The notes beneath the pieces were generated by a model that saw only the letters and a list, made by a program, of their open reading frames with translations, searched no databases and was not told the origin of the DNA. DNA of 45,244 nt. Source: Desulfovibrio sp. Its GTDB lineage: Bacteria; Desulfobacterota; Desulfovibrionia; Desulfovibrionales; Desulfovibrionaceae. Numbering within the stretch: the stretch's first letter is position 1; every line of letters begins with the position of its first letter. The position numbers and the translations under genes were made by a program. This document shows positions 7,827-17,074 of this stretch, piece after piece. The stretch spans positions 1-45,244 of the forward strand of contig JAISZH010000101.1 in the NCBI GenBank assembly GCA_031269345.1, in the 5' to 3' direction.

Positions 7827-10253
7827 ATGGCATACCAGTGCGGACAGGAGAATACATCCGGGCAACGAGATGTTTCAGTTATAGATGTGAAAAAGAACCC
7901 CGTTTCAAAATTCATTATTATCATTATTCTGGTGTGGACCTCCTTTATTGGCGTCCTGCTCTGGTACAATATCGGTCAAACCTATAAAAACGCCTATAAA
8001 TCAGCCTTGTTACAAGCGAGAACCGCCTATGAAAAGGATGTTGTCTATCGGCGCTGGGTTTCCGGAATGGGTGGCGTTTACGGCAAAGTCAGTGAAACGC
8101 TGCCCCCCAACCCATATCTTAAAGATGACGGCACACGGGAAATCACAGGCCCGAACGGTGTCACATACACCAAAATCAATCCGGCTTACATGACGCGCCT
8201 GGTTCATGAACTGGGCAGGCTGAACTCCGGAGTGGAAGGACATATTACCAGTACCAATCCTATCCGGCCCGGGAACATGGCGGATCAATGGGAAACGGAT
8301 GCCCTGAATGCATTGACCGGCAGCGAGGGCTTGAAAGAGATTTCCGCTGTCCAGACCATCCGCGACCAGGAATACCTCCGATTTATGGGCACCTTGCCTG
8401 TGGAACAGAGCTGCATGAGTTGCCACGCCTTTCAGGGATATAAGGTCGGGGATCAGCGCGGCGGCATCAGCGTGGCGGTACCCATGTTTCCTTTTCTTCT
8501 CTCGGCGAAGGAAACCGCAACCGGGCTGACCGTCACACATGTCAGCATCTGGTTGCTCGGCATCTTTATCTTTTTCTTCTTATACAAACATCTGGCCCAA
8601 TATTTGGAAGAACGGAATCTGGCGGAACAGCAACTTCGGGATTTGGCCAATGATCTGGAAAACCGTGTTGCCGACCGGACAAAGGATTTGATCACCGCTC
8701 GGGAAGAGGCTGAACTCGCAAGCAGGGCTAAAAGCACTTTCCTTTCCAGCATGAGCCATGAAATCCGTACCCCGATGAACGCCATTATCGGCATGATGAC
8801 GGTTGCCAAAAAGGCCAGTACCATTGAGCGCAAAGACTACGCCCTTGATAAAATTGAAATAGCCTCGTCGCATCTGCTCGGCGTCATCAATGACGTGCTG
8901 GACATGTCGAAAATAGAAGCAAACAAAATGGAGCTTGCGCCGGATACATACGATTTTGAAAGAACCATGCAGAAGGTGGTCAATGTGAACTTGTTCCGCA
9001 TTGAAGAGAAAGGGCAGACGCTTACCGTACATCTGGATCAGGATATTCCTGAACGTCTTGTGTATGATGAACAACGCCTGGTGCAGATCCTTACCAACTT
9101 TCTGGGCAACGCGAATAAATTCACACGCGAGGGCGGAACTATAGCAATAAGCGCCGCTTTGGAGGAAAGGCGCGACAACGAGTGTGTCCTCAGGATTGAG
9201 GTAAAGGATAACGGAATCGGCATTGCCCCCGAAGACCAGGCTCGCTTGTTCCAATCCTTTGAACAGGTGGAGAAAAACACCGCCCGCAAATTCGGAGGGA
9301 CCGGACTGGGGCTTGCCATAGCGAAAAGCCTGATTGAAATGATGGGCGGCAAGGTATGGATCGACTCGGAGCAGGGCAAGGGTTCCCTCTTCGGCTTTAC
9401 GATCAAAACTCTTGCTGCCGGCAAACACAGCGGCACCGGCATGCTGCCCGGACGAAACTGGAGCGATATTCGTGTTCTGGCGGTGGATGACGAGGAGGAT
9501 GTCCGTACGTATTTCCTGGAAATTGCGAACCACCATAAGTTTCACTGCGAGGTGGCCGCTGGCGGCATTGAAGCGTTGCGTCTTATAGAAGAAAAGCAGC
9601 CTTATGATATATATTTCCTGGACTGGAAAATGCCTGAAATGGACGGCGTGGAACTGGCACAGCAAATCAAGGAGCATGTGTCCCCGAAAAGCATCATTAT
9701 CATGATTTCAGCCGCCGCCCTAGGAGATTTCCAAGACAAAGCCAAAGCAGTTGGAGTTGAGAAATTTCTGGCCAAACCCCTCTTCGCTTCTTCCATTATT
9801 GATTCCATCCGTGGTTGCCTTGACCGCGCCCCGCTTCTCCGGTCCACCAAAGCGGACGAACAGCCGCAACGTTTCTCGGGGCGTCGGGTATTGCTGGCCG
9901 AGGACGTGGAAATCAACCAGGAAATCGTCCAGGCCCTTCTTGAACCCATGGAAGTGGATATCATTACCGCCTTCAACGGCCGGGAAGCTGTGGATATCTA
10001 TCAGAGCGACCCGGATGCTTTCGATATTATTTTCATGGATATGCAGATGCCCGAAATGGACGGGCTTGAGGCGACACGGCGCATTCGGGCTCTTGACCTG
10101 GAAAAGGCCGGAACAGTCCCCATTATCGCCATGACGGCCAATGTCTTTCGTGAAGATGTGGAACGGTGCATGCAAGCCGGGATGAACGGCCACATTGGCA
10201 AACCCTTGAAATATGAGGAAATTCTCGAAGCGTTGGAAAAATATCTCATCTAA
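7827..10253 (+). CDS. Heme-binding hybrid sensor histidine kinase with two receiver domains
   Basis: This 808-residue protein reads in order: membrane helix (about 29-48); periplasmic DUF3365/Tll0287-like sensor ending in a c-type heme motif C-M-S-C-H (196-200); second membrane helix (about 236-258); a coiled linker; HisKA with the phospho-acceptor H311 in SMSHEIRTPMNAI; an ATPase domain (DNGIGI, then GTGLGLAI); a first receiver with D599 (LDWKMPEMDG); a second receiver with D738 (MDMQMPEMDG). It probably senses a redox or gas signal through covalent heme and relays phosphate internally. No HPt or DNA-binding regulator is adjacent. AGGAAAGGA precedes the start. Its stop codon coincides with the first bases of the terminal repeat at 10251. 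Confidence 0.9.
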   Translation: MAYQCGQENTSGQRDVSVIDVKKNPVSKFIIIIILVWTSFIGVLLWYNIGQTYKNAYKSALLQARTAYEKDVVYRRWVSGMGGVYGKVSETLPPNPYLKDDGTREITGPNGVTYTKINPAYMTRLVHELGRLNSGVEGHITSTNPIRPGNMADQWETDALNALTGSEGLKEISAVQTIRDQEYLRFMGTLPVEQSCMSCHAFQGYKVGDQRGGISVAVPMFPFLLSAKETATGLTVTHVSIWLLGIFIFFFLYKHLAQYLEERNLAEQQLRDLANDLENRVADRTKDLITAREEAELASRAKSTFLSSMSHEIRTPMNAIIGMMTVAKKASTIERKDYALDKIEIASSHLLGVINDVLDMSKIEANKMELAPDTYDFERTMQKVVNVNLFRIEEKGQTLTVHLDQDIPERLVYDEQRLVQILTNFLGNANKFTREGGTIAISAALEERRDNECVLRIEVKDNGIGIAPEDQARLFQSFEQVEKNTARKFGGTGLGLAIAKSLIEMMGGKVWIDSEQGKGSLFGFTIKTLAAGKHSGTGMLPGRNWSDIRVLAVDDEEDVRTYFLEIANHHKFHCEVAAGGIEALRLIEEKQPYDIYFLDWKMPEMDGVELAQQIKEHVSPKSIIIMISAAALGDFQDKAKAVGVEKFLAKPLFASSIIDSIRGCLDRAPLLRSTKADEQPQRFSGRRVLLAEDVEINQEIVQALLEPMEVDIITAFNGREAVDIYQSDPDAFDIIFMDMQMPEMDGLEATRRIRALDLEKAGTVPIIAMTANVFREDVERCMQAGMNGHIGKPLKYEEILEALEKYLI

Positions 10254-10283
10254 GGAAACACTGATTGATTGGGGCTCCGCCCC

Positions 10284-11634
10284 ATAAGCGCTAACTAATT
10301 TTAAAAGCCCATGCAGGGCCGTCGTTTACGCGGCGGCTCAGCCAACTCACGCTTGATATTATGCCAATTTGAAAGAACGCCTCGTAAATCTTGATATGGC
10401 AGAATCACTGCCGTCAATTGGTGGAACATAAAGGCAAATTCCCTCCAGCGACTCCTTGTCAATTTCCTCGCACTCTTCCCTCCAGGGGGAAATTGCGCCC
10501 TCATAGGCGAGCAGTTTTTCTGTCAGTAGCGCGACGAATAGTTTTCCGTAAAGCCAAGCTTTCGAACTTTCGTCATCATATTTAGGCAAATGCCCGAATC
10601 CGGCCAATTGCTTAAATCTCTTGAACACAAGCTCAATCTGCCAGCGTAAACGATAGTAGTTGAGAATGGAGTCAATGGTGTGCTCTTTCTCAAATGTGGT
10701 GAATATTATTATATAGTCGGCATAAAACAACGTGCTCTCGCGAACATTGCGGCTGTTTTTATTGGCTTTGCGAAGGATCTTTTTGCGAGATTGTGCTGCA
10801 GCCTCGGCTGACTTGCGCATAGCGCATATCCGTCCTTTTACAGGTTTGCTGTCCTTACCGCGAATTTGAACATCCCATTCTCCAGCCATCCCAGCTGCGC
10901 TCAGTTTTCCAAGCTCTCCCAACAAGTCAAACTTGTCTCCATTTTTGTCGGCAAGGAGGACTGCTTCCGGCTGAAGGCGAACGGTTATGAAGCCTCCGCT
11001 ATCTACTACATACTCCAGGCCTTTGCCTCTGCAATACACACGATCAGCCAGGATATGGTCACCTTTGTTAATGGGAAACCTTTGCAAAGATTCGTTGCAG
11101 CCCTTACCTTTGATGCCACTGATTGAGAAAGAATCGCAACTAAAATCAGGCAGATTGATGCAGTAGTGAATCCTCCACTGGCTGCCTGTTTGCCCTGGCT
11201 CTTTTACATGAGTCGCGTCAAACACTCGGAGGGGCAGCTTGGCTGATTCCATATTTACTGTGCCCCTCTCGCCAAGAAGGGCCACACACATCGCATGGAA
11301 CCAGGGACCACATTTTTTAAGTCGTTTCATAAGCGCTACATCGGACATATCAGCCAACCCAGTTGCCTTGGCACGGGCGGCGGTTTCACGCAAAGAATAG
11401 CCACACGCGCAATGCAGCAACATTGTGCGCAGCAAAGAATCCGGCGACTTGTCTTTGCGCAACCCCTTCAACGCTCCATACTCCTGCGCAAGCTGAAGCC
11501 ATTTCTGAGGAAGGAAAGTCAGTAATTCTTGCCAATCATCTTGGATCGTAATTGTTTTCATGGGCAAACCTCCAAATGCTCGCTTGGGAAGGTTTACCAT
11601 AAAAATAAACAGAAGAAAACTAGTTAGCGCTTAT
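10284..11634 (-). mobile_element. IS4-family insertion sequence, complete, with 13-bp target duplication
   Basis: The element is about 1.35 kb with inverted ends ataagcgctaactaatttt (left) and the complement of aaaactagttagcgcttat (right), one mismatch over 19 bases. Both ends are flanked by ggggctccgcccc in the same orientation (10271-10283 and 11635-11647), a 13-bp duplication as known for IS4 members. It holds one transposase gene. Both ends and the gene look intact, so it may be recent. Confidence 0.85.
10359..11561 (-). CDS. IS4-family DDE transposase
   Basis: The 400-residue transposase catalyses cut-and-paste movement of its IS. Visible parts are the first catalytic aspartate in RVFDATHVKEPG, the second in HILADRVYCRGKG, and the IS4 signature with the glutamate in YYRLRWQIELVFKRFK. 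The N-terminal region (SLLRTMLLHCACGYSLRETA) fits the family's DNA-binding part. The track starts at 11600, but the ATG at 11561 is preceded by GGAGG at a normal distance and gives the expected beginning MKTITIQDDWQ. No frameshift is seen. Confidence 0.9.
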   Translation of the reverse strand: MKTITIQDDWQELLTFLPQKWLQLAQEYGALKGLRKDKSPDSLLRTMLLHCACGYSLRETAARAKATGLADMSDVALMKRLKKCGPWFHAMCVALLGERGTVNMESAKLPLRVFDATHVKEPGQTGSQWRIHYCINLPDFSCDSFSISGIKGKGCNESLQRFPINKGDHILADRVYCRGKGLEYVVDSGGFITVRLQPEAVLLADKNGDKFDLLGELGKLSAAGMAGEWDVQIRGKDSKPVKGRICAMRKSAEAAAQSRKKILRKANKNSRNVRESTLFYADYIIIFTTFEKEHTIDSILNYYRLRWQIELVFKRFKQLAGFGHLPKYDDESSKAWLYGKLFVALLTEKLLAYEGAISPWREECEEIDKESLEGICLYVPPIDGSDSAISRFTRRSFKLA

Positions 11635-11996
11635 GGGGCTCCGCCCCGAACCCCGCCGGGGGAAATGATTTCCCCCGGACCCCCTCAGCTGGGGGTCAGG
11701 GGAATCATTCCCCTGCTGAGGGAGTGTGAGGAGGTAAAGCCTCCTCACTGGAATAAATCAGTGTTTCCCTAAACATTTTCTGGGCCGGGCCGATAGATTC
11801 CATGTGGAAACAGGCCCTGAAATCAGACGCCGCGTTTCATACCAAGTCGCATCCAAACGAGTTTGAATGCAAGACGCCAAAAGGAATTTTTAACCAAGAA
11901 GGCAGTATGGGCCTTCAGGCCATGCGTCTTGCGGTTGGGCGGAATCGGGCTGTCCCTGCCTGAAGGCCGGGGTCTCAAACCGTAAAGGAAACTCAG

Positions 11997-12473
11997 ATGA
12001 AGGATGCCGCGCCGCCTTATCAAATTCTTGTGCTTAACGGGCCGAATCTGGCTTTTATAGGCAGCCGGCGGCCAGAGATATACGGAGATCGTCCCCTGTC
12101 GGACATCCCGGAAATGGTTTCCGCTTTGCTCAAAGAGGAAAAGTCGAGGGTCAACCTGATTTTTTTTCAGAGCAACAGTGAAAGCGGGCTCATCGAGCGT
12201 TTGGAAAAGGCACGGAAGGACGCGGTGCACGGCATAGTCCTCAACGCCGGGGCCTATACGCATACCAGTCTGGCGCTGGGTGACTGCATCGAATGGATCG
12301 GGATTCCGGTTGTAGAGGTGCATATCACCAATATTTTCGCCCGTGCCGAAAAAATCCGCAGCCGCAGCTTTCTTGCCCCGCATGCCCTCGGAATAATTTC
12401 CGGTTTCGGCCTGCAAAGCTACGCTCTGGGCGTTTTGGCGCTCTATGCGCATCTGTCCGGTATTGCGGAATAA
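11997..12473 (+). CDS. aroQ: 3-dehydroquinate dehydratase, type II
   Basis: The product dehydrates 3-dehydroquinate to 3-dehydroshikimate in the shikimate pathway. It is 158 residues, slightly long for the dodecameric type II enzyme. Motifs are ILVLNGPNL near the start, a Tyr-Gly at the active-site lid (RRPEIYG; most relatives have REP rather than RRP), [21 protein letters not shown] and [11 protein letters not shown] with the catalytic histidine region, and [15 protein letters not shown] lies ten bases upstream of the ATG. It sits 20 bases ahead of efp, and the two are probably cotranscribed. The IS/MITE insertion is about 220 bases upstream. Confidence 0.93.
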   Translation: MKDAAPPYQILVLNGPNLAFIGSRRPEIYGDRPLSDIPEMVSALLKEEKSRVNLIFFQSNSESGLIERLEKARKDAVHGIVLNAGAYTHTSLALGDCIEWIGIPVVEVHITNIFARAEKIRSRSFLAPHALGIISGFGLQSYALGVLALYAHLSGIAE

Positions 12474-12492
12474 TTTGCCTGTTGGAGGAAAT

Positions 12493-13050
12493 ATGTATTC
12501 GACTACGGATTTCAGGAAGGGACTTAAAATTGAAATAGACGGCATCCCTTATGAAATAATAGAATTTCAGCATTTCAAGCCCGGCAAGGGCGGGGCCATG
12601 GTACGCACCAAACTGCGTAATTTCCTCAACGGGCGGGTACAGGACATCACCTTCCGCTCCGGCGAGAAAGTTGAGAAGCCGGACCTGGAAGCACGAGAGA
12701 TGCAGTTTCTGTATCGCGAGAGCGATGAGCTGATATTTATGGATCTTACCAGTTATGAGCAGATGCACATAAAAGGGGATGCGGCTGCGGGTAAAGCCGG
12801 CTATCTTAAGGAGAGCCAGGTTGTGCAGGTTTTGCTTTACAATGGAGAGCCTCTTGATATCGAACTGCCAGCCGCGCTGGTCTTTGAGGTGACGGAGACG
12901 GAACCGGGGGTCAAGGGGGATACGGTATCCAATGTCACCAAACCCGCGACACTGGAAACCGGCTTGGTGATCCAGGTACCTATTTTCGTAAACAAGGGCG
13001 ACAGGTTGAAGGTCGATACCCGCTCAGGCGCTTATCTGGGGCGTGAATAA
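12493..13050 (+). CDS. efp: Translation elongation factor P
   Basis: EF-P binds ribosomes stalled at polyproline stretches and stimulates peptide bond formation. The 185-residue length is normal. The three-domain protein starts [17 protein letters not shown]. The loop [15 protein letters not shown] carries K32, the position modified in many species; no modification enzyme gene is in this window. The C-terminal signature ([13 protein letters not shown]) is present. The track start at 12445 is replaced by the ATG at 12493, which has GGAGG eight bases before it. The stop overlaps the ftsK start by one base. Confidence 0.95.
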   Translation: MYSTTDFRKGLKIEIDGIPYEIIEFQHFKPGKGGAMVRTKLRNFLNGRVQDITFRSGEKVEKPDLEAREMQFLYRESDELIFMDLTSYEQMHIKGDAAAGKAGYLKESQVVQVLLYNGEPLDIELPAALVFEVTETEPGVKGDTVSNVTKPATLETGLVIQVPIFVNKGDRLKVDTRSGAYLGRE

Positions 13051-16000
13051 TGGCGATAAGCATGACTGAACAGGGGCGGAGAAGGGTTTCGCCCAGCGAT
13101 GGAGGCAGGCTCGGACGCGATGTCACCGGGCTCTTGTCCATTTTTTTCTGCGTACTTGTCATTTTGAGTCTGGCTACATTCGACAGCCGCGATCCCTGGC
13201 TTAACCATGTAGTGAGCGGAGCGGCCGCCGTGCGTAATAAAACCGGGCTGTTCGGGGCTTATATCGCCGGTTTTATGTATGACATTTTCGGAGCGGCTTC
13301 CTGGACCCTGCCGGCTTTTCTGAGTCTTGCCGGCGCAAGGCGCATATTGTGCGCGCAACCCTGGCCCTGGTGGCGCTGGACCGGTTTTATTTTCCTGGCT
13401 TTTTGCGTCAGCGTCGCCGGAGCGGCCGGCGATCTGGGAGATGTGACAATTTTCAACCGCGGGGCCGCGCCCGCAGGGTCAGGCAATATCTCAGCCCATG
13501 GAGGAGGAATCCTAGGACAGATCATTTATGTGTGGATGCTGGGCTGGCTGAGTCCGGCAGGGGCTTTTCTCGTGTGGCTGTTCAGCCTGCTTTTGGCCGC
13601 GCAGATGCTTTCCGGCCTGTCTTTGCCTTTCATCCTCAATGCCGGATTTGTTTCGGCGCGCGCCCTGTTTGTGAGACTGGCGGAAGCGTTTTCAGCGCGC
13701 CGCGAAGAAAGAAGGCGGGAACCCCAACCTGAGCCTGATGCGCGAAAAAATTTCGGCAGAGGTGTCATTTTCCCCGGTCGGGCAAACAGAAGGCCGGACC
13801 GGGCGGAAAATACAGATAGCTCGGACGGAAAACAGGAGAAGGCGGACGTTCCTGCGCGCAAAGAAAAAAGCAACGCGCCGCTCGAAGATGTGGATGATGA
13901 CATGCCCCCCTGGGTTTCTGATTTTGAAAGCGGCCGCCTTGGGCTTCCTTCGTCCGCCGAGGATCCGGTGCAGGCGCCGCCTGTCTGCGTACCTTGGCGA
14001 AAGCCGGAAAACGAAGGGGAAGACCTGTTGCAGACGCTTTGGGCGGAGGAACAGGCGCGGCTGGACAACGGCAACGCGGATGTCGGCATGGGCAAAGATG
14101 CAACGATCGCAAGCGTTTCCCCTTGCTCACCTGAAGAGCTGGCGCTTTCCCCGCAAACAGCGGCCGCTGTGCTGGCTCTGCGCAAGGCCGGGGACGAGCC
14201 GTTTCCGGAACTTCCGGTCCATCCCCCTATTATTCAGTCCTGCGCAGGGGAAGATAAAATTGAAGACGACTTCGACAAGTATCTGAAAGAAGAGATATAT
14301 TCTCCTGCCGCTTCAACTGCTTCGGCAGTGACTGTCCTGGTCGCGCCGGATGCGCCGCCTTGCCTGTCGACGGACGCGCAGCAGGGTCTGACCCCGCAAG
14401 TACAGCCCGCAAACCAAAGCTGCGTTGAAGAAACAGCCCCCGATACATCCGTGACGGCCGGACTTGAAGATGACAAAACACGGCCCGATAATGCTCCACC
14501 AGCAACCGACGCGCGTCCGGCGGCAGGGAAAATAGTGCGTATGACTTTTTCGCTCCGCCCTCCTTCTTCTGGAACAAGCGCATCGGTAAACATTCTTTCG
14601 ACAACGAAACCTCAGGAGAACGCATCGGAGAAAAGCGCTTCCGTACCGGAATCCGCACCGGGAAAAATCGAAATACAACCGTCACAGTGGGAAGAAAAAC
14701 TCCCTCCGGTTTTTGCCGAAAAGGAGGGGAACGCTTTTGCTCTTTCCGATGATGAGCGGACTTCACCGGTAACAACTGTTGCTCCTTCGATTACGAAAAT
14801 CGAAGCGTATGGCGGGGCAGCAGTGCAGCCGGCGTCGAAAGCCAGCAAAATGTTGTTGCCGTCTTTGCAGCTTCTGGACGCCGCTCCTCAAGTTTTTGGG
14901 GGGATTGAGCGCGAAAAGCTGGAGCAGAAGGGCGGAAACCTTATGGGTTGCCTGAACGACTTTGGCGTGCAGGGTGAACTTGTGGGCATCACTCCGGGGC
15001 CGGTGGTGACGATGTTTGAAATAAGGCCTGCCCCGGGAGTGCGTGTAGCGCGCATATCCAACTTAAGCGACGATCTCGCTCTCGCCTTGAAAGCCGTGGC
15101 CGTGCGCATTCAGGCCCCTGTGCCCGGCACGGATACCGTCGGCATTGAAATTCCCAACGACAAACGCGAAACCGTATACCTGAGGGAACTGCTCGATTCG
15201 GCGGAGTTCACGAATTCCCGCTCTCTGCTGACCTTGGCTTTGGGCAAGGATATAGCCGGGCATCCGGTGACGGCCGATCTTGCTTCGATGCCTCACCTTC
15301 TGGTGGCTGGCGCCACCGGCGCCGGGAAAAGCGTCGGCATAAATTCAATCATTTTGTCTTTGCTCTACAAAGCGCGACCGGAGGAAGTAAAGCTTCTGCT
15401 GGTAGACCCCAAACGTGTCGAAATGGCCGCCTATGCGGATCTTCCCCATCTTGTGCATCCTGTGGTCACGGACGTGCAGTTGGCCAAAAACGCTCTGGAG
15501 TGGGCTGTAGCGGAAATGGAGCGGCGTTACGCCTGCATAGCCAGGGCTATGGTGCGCAACGTTACGGATTACAACGCCAAAATAGCCGCCTTTGGGTCTT
15601 GCCCTCCGCCGGGTATGGAAGATTTGGCTCCCATGCCTTTCCTGGTCATAATAATTGACGAATTTGCGGATCTTATGCTGACGGCGGCAAAAGAAGTGGA
15701 AACGAGTATCGTACGTCTGGCCCAACTGGCCCGCGCGGCCGGAATCCATCTGGTCCTGGCCACGCAACGTCCGAGCGTGGATGTGGTCACCGGACTGATC
15801 AAGGCCAATTTTCTCTGCCGCATAGCCTTTCAGGTGATGTCGAAGCACGATTCCCGGACCATTCTGGACGCTGTGGGCGCGGAACACCTGCTTGGCAAGG
15901 GCGATATGCTGTTTAAGCCCAGTGGGGGGAAATTCAAACGCCTGCACGGAGCTTTTGTCAGCGACGACAATGTTAACGTAGTGGTGGACTACTGGAAGTC

Positions 16001-16271
16001 CTTGCAACTACCTGATTATAAAATTAATTTTATCGAGTGGGGCCAGGATGCAGGCGGGGGCGGAACCGGCAGTGGCGGAGACCTTTATTCCGACCCCATG
16101 TACAATGAGGCGGTCGAATTTGTCCGGGATCGGGGCACGGCTTCCATTTCTCTCATTCAGCGCAAATTCAGCATAGGTTTCAACAAGGCCGCCCGTTTAG
16201 TGGAACAGATGGAGGCGGACGGGATCATTGGGCCGGCGGACGGCAGCAAGCCGCGTAAAGTCACCGGATAG
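13050..16271 (+). CDS. ftsK: DNA translocase FtsK
   Basis: FtsK pumps DNA at the division septum and activates XerCD recombination during chromosome segregation. The 1073-residue protein has about four N-terminal membrane helices (residues ~25-190), then a long low-complexity acidic and alanine/proline-rich linker (~210-600). The motor follows, with Walker A GATGAGKS (754-761) and Walker B IIIDEFADLM (D870), then a winged-helix gamma domain (IQRKFSIGFNKAARLVEQME) that reads KOPS sites. The linker differs in composition from the motor, as is usual. The start overlaps the efp stop; an ATG at codon 5 is an alternative. Confidence 0.95.
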   Translation: MAISMTEQGRRRVSPSDGGRLGRDVTGLLSIFFCVLVILSLATFDSRDPWLNHVVSGAAAVRNKTGLFGAYIAGFMYDIFGAASWTLPAFLSLAGARRILCAQPWPWWRWTGFIFLAFCVSVAGAAGDLGDVTIFNRGAAPAGSGNISAHGGGILGQIIYVWMLGWLSPAGAFLVWLFSLLLAAQMLSGLSLPFILNAGFVSARALFVRLAEAFSARREERRREPQPEPDARKNFGRGVIFPGRANRRPDRAENTDSSDGKQEKADVPARKEKSNAPLEDVDDDMPPWVSDFESGRLGLPSSAEDPVQAPPVCVPWRKPENEGEDLLQTLWAEEQARLDNGNADVGMGKDATIASVSPCSPEELALSPQTAAAVLALRKAGDEPFPELPVHPPIIQSCAGEDKIEDDFDKYLKEEIYSPAASTASAVTVLVAPDAPPCLSTDAQQGLTPQVQPANQSCVEETAPDTSVTAGLEDDKTRPDNAPPATDARPAAGKIVRMTFSLRPPSSGTSASVNILSTTKPQENASEKSASVPESAPGKIEIQPSQWEEKLPPVFAEKEGNAFALSDDERTSPVTTVAPSITKIEAYGGAAVQPASKASKMLLPSLQLLDAAPQVFGGIEREKLEQKGGNLMGCLNDFGVQGELVGITPGPVVTMFEIRPAPGVRVARISNLSDDLALALKAVAVRIQAPVPGTDTVGIEIPNDKRETVYLRELLDSAEFTNSRSLLTLALGKDIAGHPVTADLASMPHLLVAGATGAGKSVGINSIILSLLYKARPEEVKLLLVDPKRVEMAAYADLPHLVHPVVTDVQLAKNALEWAVAEMERRYACIARAMVRNVTDYNAKIAAFGSCPPPGMEDLAPMPFLVIIIDEFADLMLTAAKEVETSIVRLAQLARAAGIHLVLATQRPSVDVVTGLIKANFLCRIAFQVMSKHDSRTILDAVGAEHLLGKGDMLFKPSGGKFKRLHGAFVSDDNVNVVVDYWKSLQLPDYKINFIEWGQDAGGGGTGSGGDLYSDPMYNEAVEFVRDRGTASISLIQRKFSIGFNKAARLVEQMEADGIIGPADGSKPRKVTG

Positions 16272-16313
16272 CATATATCAGTAGAATCAGTAGAATAACA
16301 TATCCGGGCAAGT

Positions 16314-16325
16314 GACAAATTTGTC
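16314..16325. promoter_or_regulatory. 12-bp perfect palindrome between ftsK and lolA
   Basis: gacaaatttgtc reads the same on both strands and lies about 27 bases before the lolA start. It could be an operator half-pair, but a 12-base palindrome alone is weak evidence. A tandem cagtagaat pair lies just upstream. Confidence 0.25.
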
Positions 16326-16351
16326 CCGTTTTGAAGGAGATGGAAGCGGAC

Positions 16352-17023
16352 ATGCTCAGGTTTATGACGCTACTGCCGGCAATCTGCCTTTTGACGCTCA
16401 TCTTGCCTGTTTGCGCCAGGGCGGCCGGCACTGTGGACAATCTGCAACGCGTCTATGCGGGCATATCGGCCATGCGGGCTGAATTCAGACAGACTTTGCT
16501 GCACAAGGAAAGCGGATCGCGCGAGGAGCGTAGCGGCAGCCTGTTCTTTAAAAAGCCGCTTCTTTTGCGCTGGGAAACGAAAAAACCGGCCCCGGAGCTT
16601 CTGGTGATTGGTCGGGACGCGATCTGGCACGCCTTTCCGGAAGAAGAACTGGTCTACAAGTATTCCCTCAAACTGGCCGGTTCCGCCTCTTTGGCGCGCA
16701 TTGTCACCGGCCAGGCGCGCATTGATCAGGATTTCGATCTGGAAGAGGAAGGACGGGAAGAGGGCCTGCACACACTACGTCTTTATCCTAAAAAGGCCGA
16801 CCAATCGGTGGTGGAGGTTCTGCTTTGGGTGGACCCGGCTAATTTTATGATCCGCAGGTTACGCGTATATGATTTCTACGGCAATGAAAACGAGATCGTC
16901 TTTTCCCGCTATGACGCCAAAACCGGTGTGCGCGATGCCGTTTTCAGCTACACCCCCCCCAAGGGCTTTGAAGTAGAAGACAGAACAGGCGCCGCCGCCC
17001 CTGAGCGTTCTCTGTTCCAATAA
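16352..17023 (+). CDS. lolA: Outer-membrane lipoprotein carrier protein LolA
   Basis: LolA ferries lipoproteins across the periplasm from LolCDE to the outer membrane. A signal peptide (MLRFMTLLPAICLLTLILPVCARA) precedes the mature domain. SGSLFFKKPLLLRWETKKP is the recognisable LolA stretch, and the rest alternates short strands as in the family's half-barrel. The track uses a TTG at 16331; ATG at 16340 and 16352 are alternatives. The latter gives the normal signal peptide and has GGAAG five bases upstream. The gene converges with the lipoprotein gene downstream of mutS. Confidence 0.87.
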   Translation: MLRFMTLLPAICLLTLILPVCARAAGTVDNLQRVYAGISAMRAEFRQTLLHKESGSREERSGSLFFKKPLLLRWETKKPAPELLVIGRDAIWHAFPEEELVYKYSLKLAGSASLARIVTGQARIDQDFDLEEEGREEGLHTLRLYPKKADQSVVEVLLWVDPANFMIRRLRVYDFYGNENEIVFSRYDAKTGVRDAVFSYTPPKGFEVEDRTGAAAPERSLFQ

Positions 17024-17032
17024 CGGGTTTCA

Positions 17033-17062
17033 CGCATTGCCCGGTTGCGGCGGGATGCGTAA
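17033..17062. terminator. Possible hairpin between converging lolA and lipoprotein genes
   Basis: ACGCAT and ATGCGT can pair around an inner CCCG/CGGG. There is no run of T after it, so it is a weak terminator candidate, noted because both flanking genes end here. Confidence 0.3.
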
Positions 17063-17074
17063 CCATCCCTTCCG

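Larger units (their letters stand above)
10251..11773. mobile_element. MITE-like hairpin element with inverted termini, interrupted by an IS
   Basis: The left end (ggaaacactgattgatt, from 10254) and right end (aataaatcagtgtttcc, to 11769) are near-perfect inverted repeats. Removing the IS at 10284-11634 and one target copy leaves about 160 bp. Inside are stacked hairpins, such as CCGGGGGAAAT/ATTTCCCCCGG, AGGGGAAT/ATTCCCCT and GAGGAGG/CCTCCTC. There is no gene in it. A third copy of the terminal motif lies at 5257-5273. The cognate transposase is not in this window. Confidence 0.6.

Noticed and set aside
8580-9677. 365-residue minus-strand ORF
   Set aside because: It lies opposite the kinase domains of the hybrid sensor, whose motifs are unambiguous.
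11823-12545. 240-residue minus-strand ORF
   Set aside because: It runs antisense across aroQ and the start of efp, both of which match well-known families.
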